A DNA stretch of 33,943 nt from Flavobacteriaceae bacterium (GTDB taxonomy: Bacteria; Bacteroidota; Bacteroidia; Flavobacteriales; Flavobacteriaceae). Below the pieces are notes generated by a model, which saw only the letters and a list, made by a program, of their open reading frames with translations, ran no database searches and had not been told where the DNA came from. Positions 28,333 to 33,943 of the stretch are shown in pieces (position 1 is the stretch's first letter; every line of letters begins with the position of its first letter). A program made the position numbers and the translations under genes. The DNA is taken from assembly GCA_024742935.1 (NCBI GenBank), contig JANSXN010000021.1, forward strand, positions 1 through 33,943, given 5' to 3'.

Positions 28333-28913
28333 TGGCCTATACAGATGACACTCCCGAAATAAAAAAACAACGCGCAAAAAAAATGATGCTTTGGTTTGCA
28401 ATGATTAGCATGACGATGAGTTTTGCAGGACTCACCAGTGCTTATATTGTAAGTAAAAGCAGGCCGGATTGGATTTCGGGATTTGAAATTCCGCTGGCGT
28501 TTTACATTAGCCTTGCTCTGGTTTTGTTGAGTAGTTTAACCATTTTTCTTGCCCGAAAATCTATTCAAAGAGAGAATCACAAACAAGGAATGGCATTGTT
28601 AATTTCCACTTTTATTTTGGGGATTTTATTTATTTATTTTCAGTTTCAGGGATTTTCAGAATTTATAAAAGCGGGCTATTTTTTTACCGGAAGTGAAAGT
28701 ACGATTACTACCTCCTTTATTTATTTGGTAGTAATCCTGCACTTGGGTCACATAATCGGTGCATTGATAGCGCTTTTGGTTGTAATTTATAATCATTTTA
28801 AACAGAAGTACCACAAGGGTCAAACCCTTGGTATTGAACTCGCTGAAACGTTTTGGCACTTTGTAGATTTTTTATGGATCTATCTGTTTTTATTTTTCTA
28901 TTTTGTGAGATAA
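28332..28913 (+). CDS. Cytochrome c oxidase subunit III homologue, short form
   Basis: 193 residues, about five helices, heme-copper oxidase subunit III family (ending FWHFVDFLWIYLFLFFYFV, the typical last helix). The N-terminal two helices of the classical seven-helix subunit III are absent, as in bacterial short forms. It stabilises subunit I and helps proton uptake and oxygen delivery. The ATG overlaps the heme O synthase stop codon. A longer subunit III gene follows after a separate promoter, so two homologues are kept side by side; which one is the main partner of CtaD cannot be told from sequence. Confidence 0.9.
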   Translation: MAYTDDTPEIKKQRAKKMMLWFAMISMTMSFAGLTSAYIVSKSRPDWISGFEIPLAFYISLALVLLSSLTIFLARKSIQRENHKQGMALLISTFILGILFIYFQFQGFSEFIKAGYFFTGSESTITTSFIYLVVILHLGHIIGALIALLVVIYNHFKQKYHKGQTLGIELAETFWHFVDFLWIYLFLFFYFVR

Positions 28914-28931
28914 TAAAATTGCTTATTTTTG
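28903..28931 (+). promoter_or_regulatory. Internal promoter upstream of the long subunit III gene
   Basis: TTG (28903-28905) and exact -7 TAttTTTG (28924-28931), spacer 18 bases, ending 27 bases before the ATG at 28959. It would allow the subunit III/IV pair to be transcribed separately from heme O synthase. Confidence 0.65.
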
Positions 28932-28958
28932 ACACTTATTTAAAACCAAAATTACTCT

Positions 28959-29939
28959 ATGGAAGCTACTGTTGTTGAAACAGGTACCGAAGGAAAAACC
29001 TGGGGAGGGGGAAATCGCCCTTTAAAAGCAAGTTATGGTAAGTTAATGATGTGGTTTTTCATCCTCTCAGATGCATTGACTTTCTCCGGATTTCTTGCTG
29101 CTTATGGTTTCTCAAGATATAAATTTATAGACTCGTGGCCCATAGCAGATGAGGTGTTTAACCACTTTCCGTTTTTACACGGTGTGGATGCGCCTATGTA
29201 CTATGTTGCATTAATGACTTTTATTTTGATTTTTTCATCTGTAACCATGGTGCTTGCAGTTGATGCAGGACATCAAATGAAAAAAAACAAAGTGGTTTTT
29301 TATATGTTCCTTACCTTGATTGGTGGTATTGTTTTCTTAGGCTCACAAGCCTGGGAGTGGAAAAACTTTATTCAAGGAACTTATGGTGCTGTAGAAACAA
29401 AAGGTGGTAGGATCTTGCAGTTTGAGGATGCTGAAGGCAAGCGTGTTGGCCTAAGTGATATAGCCATAGAATCCACACAAAGAGAAACACTTGAAAGAAG
29501 CTCAGGATTGTGGTTCACCGGTGAGGAAGAAACCCTTTCAACATATACCATCGAAGATATCAAAGCCGGTTTTGCAGCCAATGAAAATCTTCGTGTAAGA
29601 ATTCAGAAACTTGATGAAAAAGGGCATCCCATAGTTCTAAGCAGAGAAGAATCTGTATCAACTTTAAACAGTGACGCAGTGAGGGTAGTTGAAGGAGCCA
29701 ATTTGCACCGCAATGAATATGGACATCCTTTATTTGGGAACTTCTTTTTCTTCATCACAGGATTTCACGGTTTTCACGTTTTTACGGGAGTTTTAATCAA
29801 TTTGATTATTTTCTTTAACATCCTTCTGGGAACTTATGAACGCAGAGGAAGTTATGAAATGGTTGAAAAAGTGGGACTTTATTGGCACTTTGTAGATTTA
29901 GTTTGGGTATTTGTCTTTACATTCTTTTACCTCGTTTAA
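28959..29939 (+). CDS. ctaE: Cytochrome c oxidase subunit III, long form with soluble insertion
   Basis: 326 residues. Helices at ~25-51, 80-101 and 112-131 are followed by a hydrophilic insertion of roughly 115 residues (141-257). The conserved GHPLFGNFFFFITGFHGFHV region follows, then a last helix with LYWHFVDLVWVFVFTFFYLV. This is the usual subunit III core with an added extramembrane domain between helices. I recall long subunit III proteins in other Bacteroidota, but cannot check how common the insertion is. The subunit IV gene follows 17 bases downstream. It acts with CtaC and CtaD encoded at 5576-8484. Confidence 0.92.
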   Translation: MEATVVETGTEGKTWGGGNRPLKASYGKLMMWFFILSDALTFSGFLAAYGFSRYKFIDSWPIADEVFNHFPFLHGVDAPMYYVALMTFILIFSSVTMVLAVDAGHQMKKNKVVFYMFLTLIGGIVFLGSQAWEWKNFIQGTYGAVETKGGRILQFEDAEGKRVGLSDIAIESTQRETLERSSGLWFTGEEETLSTYTIEDIKAGFAANENLRVRIQKLDEKGHPIVLSREESVSTLNSDAVRVVEGANLHRNEYGHPLFGNFFFFITGFHGFHVFTGVLINLIIFFNILLGTYERRGSYEMVEKVGLYWHFVDLVWVFVFTFFYLV

Positions 29940-29956
29940 TATAAATAGTTTGAAAT

Positions 29957-30313
29957 ATGGCACATGGCGCAACACATGAGAGTTCTGTAAAACGTATTTG
30001 GTATGTGTTTACACTCCTTTCAATTGCAACGATTGTTGAAGTTGTTTTAGGAATTATAAAACCTCAGTTTCTTGTTGAGACAAAATTTCTATCTATGAAA
30101 TTACTCAACTGGATATTTATTATACTTACAATATATAAAGCATATTATATTACCTGGGCATTCATGCACATGGAAGGAGAGACCAAAGGATTGAGACGAT
30201 CTGTGGTTTGGACTGCGGTATTTTTGATTGCATATCTTTGCTTTATACTACTTATTGAAGGAGATTATATCTATGAGGTTTACAAAAGTGGATTTGTAAA
30301 ATACAATTTTTAA
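29957..30313 (+). CDS. ctaF: Cytochrome c oxidase subunit IV (bacterial COX4 type)
   Basis: 118 residues with three hydrophobic helices (about 13-34, 45-67, 80-102) and the family-like segment LKLLNW...YYITWAFMHMEGETKG around residues 42-78. It is a small non-catalytic subunit that supports assembly or stability of the oxidase core. It follows the long subunit III gene by 17 bases and is closed by a strong terminator at 30334. The name rests on family resemblance and on position. Confidence 0.88.
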   Translation: MAHGATHESSVKRIWYVFTLLSIATIVEVVLGIIKPQFLVETKFLSMKLLNWIFIILTIYKAYYITWAFMHMEGETKGLRRSVVWTAVFLIAYLCFILLIEGDYIYEVYKSGFVKYNF

Positions 30314-30333
30314 AATAGGTTAAATAAATAGTT

Positions 30334-30363
30334 AAAAGCCCTGTAAATTGCAGGGCTTTTTTT
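30334..30363 (+). terminator. Intrinsic terminator after subunit IV
   Basis: Stem aaaagccctg (30334-30343) with cagggctttt (30351-30360), seven-base loop, then more T residues. It lies 20 bases after the stop codon, and its T-tract touches the next promoter element. Confidence 0.92.
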
Positions 30364-30370
30364 ATTTTTG
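30363..30370 (+). promoter_or_regulatory. Promoter (-7 element) of the SCO operon
   Basis: Exact TAttTTTG starting at the last T of the preceding terminator and 25 bases before the GTG start at 30396. No TTG lies at the usual 17-23 spacing (one at 30348 is 12 away). Confidence 0.5.
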
Positions 30371-30395
30371 TATTCCACAAATTTAGAGTCCTTAG

Positions 30396-31037
30396 GTGAA
30401 AAAATATATAGTACTTGGCGTTCTTTTTATACTGCCCATCACGGCATACTTGTTTTTTTCATCAGGTGTCAATCATTTTGCTAAACTTCCGGTTTTAACT
30501 CAAGAAGTTAATGATTTTTCAAACTTCAATTCGCTGACCGGTGAACCCGTGAGCCTGGATGGTAAAATAACTATTCTTAGTTTTTTTGGCAGTGACATCA
30601 AGTCAAAATATGGCAATGTATTCAATTTAACGCACAAGATTTACAAACCCTATCACGAGTTTGAGGACCTTCAGTTTGTGACCGTGTTGCAAAAAGGAAA
30701 CGAACCCCTTGTTGAGGAACTTCTTGTCGAACTCAATAAACTCACAAACGCCGAAAAATGGATATTTGTTTACGCTGAAGCGAAAGACATTCAATCGCTC
30801 TTTTCTTCGCTTGAAACAGATTTAGAGCTTAATGAGAACCTTGGAGCGCCAGAGGTTTTTATAATTGACAAAAACAGAAGTTTGAGAGGTAGAAATGACG
30901 ACAAAGATGTTGGGTTTCTGTATGGTTATGATACCTCATCGGTTGCAGAGCTGAACAATAAAATGAATGACGACGTAAAAGTGATTCTGGCAGAATATAG
31001 AATGGCTCTAAAAAAATATAATAAACGACAAATTTAA
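30396..31037 (+). CDS. Cys-less SCO/thioredoxin-fold paralogue, membrane-anchored
   Basis: 213 residues: an N-terminal helix (~3-22) as anchor, then a domain whose layout parallels SCO1: a beta strand (ITILSFFGS, ~58-66) where SCO has CxxxC, and a late VFIIDKNRSLRGR strand matching the SCO FALIDKDGNIR segment of the next gene. I find no cysteine anywhere in the protein, so it cannot act as a SCO-type copper or thiol protein. It starts with GTG at 30396 and lies three bases upstream of the true SCO gene, so the two are co-translated. Function unknown; a structural or regulatory partner of SCO in CuA assembly is inferred from context. Homology to SCO is by-eye and needs a profile search. Confidence 0.75.
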   Translation: MKKYIVLGVLFILPITAYLFFSSGVNHFAKLPVLTQEVNDFSNFNSLTGEPVSLDGKITILSFFGSDIKSKYGNVFNLTHKIYKPYHEFEDLQFVTVLQKGNEPLVEELLVELNKLTNAEKWIFVYAEAKDIQSLFSSLETDLELNENLGAPEVFIIDKNRSLRGRNDDKDVGFLYGYDTSSVAELNNKMNDDVKVILAEYRMALKKYNKRQI

Positions 31038-31040
31038 ACA

Positions 31041-31661
31041 GTGAAAAATTACTCATATATAGGCATTTCATTTGTGATTCTTGTTTTTGGAATCTGGGCA
31101 GTAAGTGAATTTAGTGCCCGACTCAAAGGCCCCGATTTTTATACCGGAAACCCAGTTCCTAATTTTTCGTTTACCAATCAACACGGTCAAACCGTAACTA
31201 ATGAGACTTACGAAGGCAAAGTGTATCTCGTAGAGTTCTTTTTTACCACCTGCCCCAGTATTTGCCCTATCATGAATCAAAACATGAAAAAAATTCAAGA
31301 TGCATTTTATGGCAATCCTGAATTTGGAATTGCCTCCATCACCATAGACCCCAAGCACGACACTCCGGAAGTATTAAAAAAATATGCAGAAAACTATGGT
31401 GCGAAACACCCACATTGGCATTTTTTAACAGGAGATAAAGAGGCGATTTATAAATTATCAAATGAGGGGTTTAAATTGTATTCCGCTGAGGAAGAAAGTG
31501 CTCCCGGTGGATTTGAACATTCAGGTTTGTTTGCGCTTATCGATAAAGATGGGAATATTCGTTCACGATTTGATGAATTTGGAAACCCAAAAATTTATTA
31601 CAACGGTTTGGAAGATGATGAGATTGAAATGTTAAAAGAGGATATCAAAAAATTACTTTAA
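31041..31661 (+). CDS. SCO1/SenC family copper protein for CuA assembly
   Basis: 206 residues. Anchor helix at ~5-23, then a thioredoxin-fold domain with the copper motif TTCPSICPIM (Cys71, Cys75) and the distal ligand His160 in FEHSGLF. SCO proteins deliver copper to, or reduce, the CuA site of oxidase subunit II (ctaC at 5576). The GTG start at 31041 comes three bases after the previous stop. The stop overlaps the following ATG by one base (TAATG), a tight translational link to the DUF420 gene. All expected catalytic residues are present. Confidence 0.93.
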   Translation: MKNYSYIGISFVILVFGIWAVSEFSARLKGPDFYTGNPVPNFSFTNQHGQTVTNETYEGKVYLVEFFFTTCPSICPIMNQNMKKIQDAFYGNPEFGIASITIDPKHDTPEVLKKYAENYGAKHPHWHFLTGDKEAIYKLSNEGFKLYSAEEESAPGGFEHSGLFALIDKDGNIRSRFDEFGNPKIYYNGLEDDEIEMLKEDIKKLL

Positions 31662-32197
31662 TGAACAAAGCTTTAACACAAAAGGAAAAGATGTATAACA
31701 AATGGATTGTGGCTCTTTCTGTTTTAATTCCTGTGGCTGTTGCCGTTTTATTTACTATTAAAATTGAAATCCCCGGTGTGGAACGTCTTGGGTTTTTACC
31801 TCCCATCTACGCAACAATAAATGCATTTACGGCAATACTACTTGTTATAGGTGTCATTCAAATCAAAAAAGGAAACCGTAAAGCCCATGAGAACCTGATG
31901 AAAACGGCTATTGGTCTTTCAGCGGTATTTTTATTGATGTATGTGGTTTATCATATGACATCAACATCAACGCCTTATGGTGGAGAGGGAGCCATACGAA
32001 TTGTATATTTTGTCATTCTTATATCACATATTATTTTGTCAATTGCTGTAATCCCATTGGTTTTGATTTCTTTTGTGAAAGCCTTGTCAAAACGTTTTGA
32101 TAAGCACAAAAAAATTGCAAAAATCACATTTCCGATATGGCTTTATGTGGCTGTTACAGGCGTGATTGTTTATATTATGATAGCACCTTATTATTAA
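31661..32197 (+). CDS. DUF420 membrane protein, CtaM-like oxidase assembly factor
   Basis: 178 residues, five hydrophobic helices (about 14-34, 45-66, 81-103, 112-138, 151-176). Conserved-looking His residues lie in loops or at helix ends (KAHENLMKTA, VVYHMTS, LISHIILS). DUF420 includes CtaM of Staphylococcus aureus, which is needed for a heme-copper oxidase. The same role for the aa3-type oxidase in this window is inferred from its place directly after SCO. Start and stop both overlap neighbours (TAATG at each end), so the SCO, DUF420 and small CxxC genes form one translationally coupled unit. Confidence 0.87.
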   Translation: MNKALTQKEKMYNKWIVALSVLIPVAVAVLFTIKIEIPGVERLGFLPPIYATINAFTAILLVIGVIQIKKGNRKAHENLMKTAIGLSAVFLLMYVVYHMTSTSTPYGGEGAIRIVYFVILISHIILSIAVIPLVLISFVKALSKRFDKHKKIAKITFPIWLYVAVTGVIVYIMIAPYY

Positions 32198-32430
32198 TGA
32201 GAAATAAAACAATTATATCGTTCCTCTTTTTGGCTCTTCTTTCCATTGAAGTAAGTGCCCAATGTTCCATGTGCAGAGCCGTTCTGGAAACCGATGCCGA
32301 TGGAGCTACCGCAGAAGGCATTAACCAAGGTATTTTATACTTAATGGCTTTTCCATACTTGCTTGTGGGAGTCATAGCATATTTTGTTTACAAAAGCCGA
32401 AAACAAGCAAAAAAAGAATCAACTACTTAA
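32197..32430 (+). CDS. 77-residue membrane protein with CxxC motif, unknown function
   Basis: The ATG at 32197 overlaps the DUF420 stop codon by one base; a longer in-frame start at 32137 would lie within DUF420 coding sequence and add an implausible Cys-rich tail. The product has a signal peptide (cleavage near VSAQ, ~22), then at once CSMC (Cys23 and Cys26), a short hydrophilic segment (ETDADGATAEGINQG) and one helix (~47-65), with a basic C-terminus. The CxxC would face the periplasm at the new N-terminus. Coupling to SCO and DUF420 suggests a part in copper or heme handling for oxidase assembly; this is inference. I recall similar small proteins beside SCO in Bacteroidota but know no assigned function. 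Confidence 0.8.
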   Translation: MRNKTIISFLFLALLSIEVSAQCSMCRAVLETDADGATAEGINQGILYLMAFPYLLVGVIAYFVYKSRKQAKKESTT

Positions 32431-32540
32431 CTAGATTCAACTTTCCTCTTTTAATTAACACCACTTTCACATTATTTTGTGTAACTATCTATAATATTGT
32501 ACACTAGTAGAAAAATATTTTATTCCTAAACATTGTAATT

Positions 32541-33248
32541 ATGATTGAAATTAAATCCCTTCACAAATCCTATAAAACAGGGAGTACTTCACTTCACGTT
32601 TTAAAAGGAATTGATTTTAGTGTAAAAGAAGGCGAAATGGTCTCAATTATGGGTTCTTCCGGTTCAGGTAAATCTACATTACTTAACATTTTGGGAATTC
32701 TAGATGAAGCAGATGAGGGCACTTATACTCTTGATGGCGTTTTAATCAAAAACCTAAACGAAAAAATTGCAGCTCGCTACCGCAATAAATTCCTTGGTTT
32801 TATTTTTCAATCTTTTAACCTCATCAATTACAAAACAGCTTTAGACAATGTAGCAATGCCTCTTTATTACCAGGGTATGAAACGCAATGAACGTATGGAT
32901 CGCGCCATGCACTACCTTGAAAAAGTGGGTTTGGCAGACTGGGCAACTCACTTACCCAATGAACTTTCAGGAGGGCAAAAACAACGTGTAGCCATTGCCA
33001 GAGCATTGGCTTCAGACCCTAAAGTGTTATTGGCAGATGAACCCACCGGAGCGCTGGACAGTAAAACCTCTTATGAAGTGATGGAAATCATTCAGTCAAT
33101 CAACGATGAAGGTAAAACAATATTAATTGTAACACACGAGGAGGACATTGCTCACATGACAAAACGCATCGTTCATCTCAAGGACGGTTTGATTATAAAC
33201 GACACACCTGTACAACAAATAAAAGCTAAAGCGGAAGCTCATGTTTGA
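32541..33248 (+). CDS. ABC transporter ATP-binding protein, MacB/LolD type
   Basis: 235 residues with complete nucleotide-binding motifs: Walker A GSSGSGKST (38-46), Q-loop FIFQSFNL (~87-94), signature LSGGQ (142-146), Walker B VLLADEPTGALD (162-173) and the switch His in VTHEED. It belongs to the MacB/LolD/FtsE branch that works with MacB-type permeases by mechanotransmission rather than classical transport. The partner permease overlaps its 3' end by eight bases. The 110 bases upstream are AT-rich, with a near-match to the -7 element (TATTTTG, around 32474) but no exact one. The substrate cannot be told. Confidence 0.93.
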   Translation: MIEIKSLHKSYKTGSTSLHVLKGIDFSVKEGEMVSIMGSSGSGKSTLLNILGILDEADEGTYTLDGVLIKNLNEKIAARYRNKFLGFIFQSFNLINYKTALDNVAMPLYYQGMKRNERMDRAMHYLEKVGLADWATHLPNELSGGQKQRVAIARALASDPKVLLADEPTGALDSKTSYEVMEIIQSINDEGKTILIVTHEEDIAHMTKRIVHLKDGLIINDTPVQQIKAKAEAHV

Positions 33249-33943
33249 TATAGAAAGATGGCAGGAAATATTTGAAGCGATACGAAAAAATAAGTTACGC
33301 ACTTTTTTGACAGGCGTTTCTGTTGCTTCAGGTATTTTCATACTCGTGATTCTTTTGGCCATTGGAAAAGGCATGGAAAATGGTGTGGCAAAACAGTTTG
33401 AACGTAATGCAGCAAACAGAATAAATGTATGGACTGGAGTGACTTCACAAGGGTATAAAGGTCTTAATCCCGGAAGATATATTCAATTAAAAAACAATGA
33501 TTTTGAACAAACCCTCCAGACAAGACAGGAACAAATTGAATACAAGTCTTCTATTTATAGAATATGGTCTGGCTTAACATCTTACAACAATGAGAGTGGT
33601 AGTTACCGCATTGAAGGAGCATTGCCTGATTATCAATTTTTAGAAAATGCTTCACTTACTTCAGGTAGATATTTAAATCAATATGATCAGCAAAATTTTG
33701 AAAAAGTAGCTGTGATTGGGCATAAAGTGTTTACAGATTTGTTCAAAGGAAAAAATGCGTTAGGTGAATATATAGAAATCACTGGTATAAAATTTAAAGT
33801 AGTTGGTGTTTATACAGACCCGGGTGGTGAACGTGAAGAAACCCGAGTTGTCATACCGCTATCCACAAGTCAGCGTGTTTTTAACGCCGGTGACGATATT
33901 AGAAACTTGGCGTTCACATTACATAGCACAGGAAATTTTAATA
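33241..33943 (+). CDS. MacB-type ABC transporter permease, 3' truncated by the window
   Basis: 234 residues are visible; the frame runs off the window end. The ATG at 33241 overlaps the ATPase stop (ATGTTTGA), the usual coupling in such pairs. Residues ~11-50 hold the typical start of a MacB/FtsX permease (EAIRKNKLRTFLTG, then a helix to ~45). A large periplasmic MacB_PCD domain follows (ARG-less in the visible part; GRYLNQYDQQNFEKVAVIG and KFKVVGVYTDPGG segments). The C-terminal three helices lie beyond the window. It probably forms, with the ATPase, an export or envelope-stress mechanotransmission unit. Confidence 0.88.
   Translation, partial: MFDIERWQEIFEAIRKNKLRTFLTGVSVASGIFILVILLAIGKGMENGVAKQFERNAANRINVWTGVTSQGYKGLNPGRYIQLKNNDFEQTLQTRQEQIEYKSSIYRIWSGLTSYNNESGSYRIEGALPDYQFLENASLTSGRYLNQYDQQNFEKVAVIGHKVFTDLFKGKNALGEYIEITGIKFKVVGVYTDPGGEREETRVVIPLSTSQRVFNAGDDIRNLAFTLHSTGNFN

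Noticed and set aside
32137-32196. Upstream extension of the 77-residue CxxC protein
   Set aside because: Lies inside DUF420 coding sequence and would hide the signal peptide; the stop/start overlap at 32195-32199 supports the shorter form.

Overview
The window looks like chromosomal DNA of a flavobacterium-like member of the Bacteroidota. The evidence is an AT-rich sequence, several exact matches to the Bacteroidota -7 promoter element TAnnTTTG, weak Shine-Dalgarno sites, an alternative complex III (ACIII) operon, the type IX secretion translocon gene sprA, and Cys-containing TonB homologues. I see no rRNA, tRNA, insertion sequence, prophage or CRISPR array. The genus cannot be fixed from what is visible.

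Layout. (1) 1-8484, + strand: the 3' part of actB, then actC, actD, actE, actF, and cytochrome oxidase subunits II and I (ctaC, ctaD). Together these form a quinol-to-oxygen respiratory chain. A bidirectional terminator follows at 8504-8540. (2) 8565-9947, - strand: one Tat-exported Gfo/Idh/MocA-type glycosidase of family GH109. (3) 9948-10240: a divergent intergenic region with a consensus promoter and a strong hairpin, either a small RNA or a ruvB leader. (4) 10241-15358, + strand: ruvB, queG, maeB, ruvA. (5) 15363-27316, + strand: sprA, gcvH, a VanZ-like gene, two tonB paralogues and a Wzi/RemB-like outer-membrane barrel with its own TonB-C-like domain. As far as I recall, this order resembles the sprA-remB region of Flavobacterium johnsoniae. 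(6) 27439-32430, + strand: heme O synthase, two subunit III homologues, subunit IV, a Cys-less SCO paralogue, SCO1/SenC, a DUF420 (CtaM-like) membrane protein and a 77-residue CxxC membrane protein. This is the second half of the oxidase and its assembly factors. (7) 32541-33943, + strand: a MacB/LolD-type ABC ATPase and the 5' part of its permease.

How the genes fit together. ACIII oxidises menaquinol and passes electrons through heme c to the CuA, heme a and a3-CuB centres of the oxidase. Subunits III and IV, heme O synthesis and copper delivery are encoded about 19 kb away. Between the two halves sits the envelope block: SprA, a TonB pair and a RemB-like barrel.

No dramatic new system is evident. 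The best leads for undescribed biology are the CxxC mini-protein and the Cys-less SCO paralogue in the oxidase-assembly operon, the TonB-C/Wzi fusion next to two TonB genes, the promoter-hairpin unit upstream of ruvB, and an apparent loss of the canonical K-channel lysine in CtaD.
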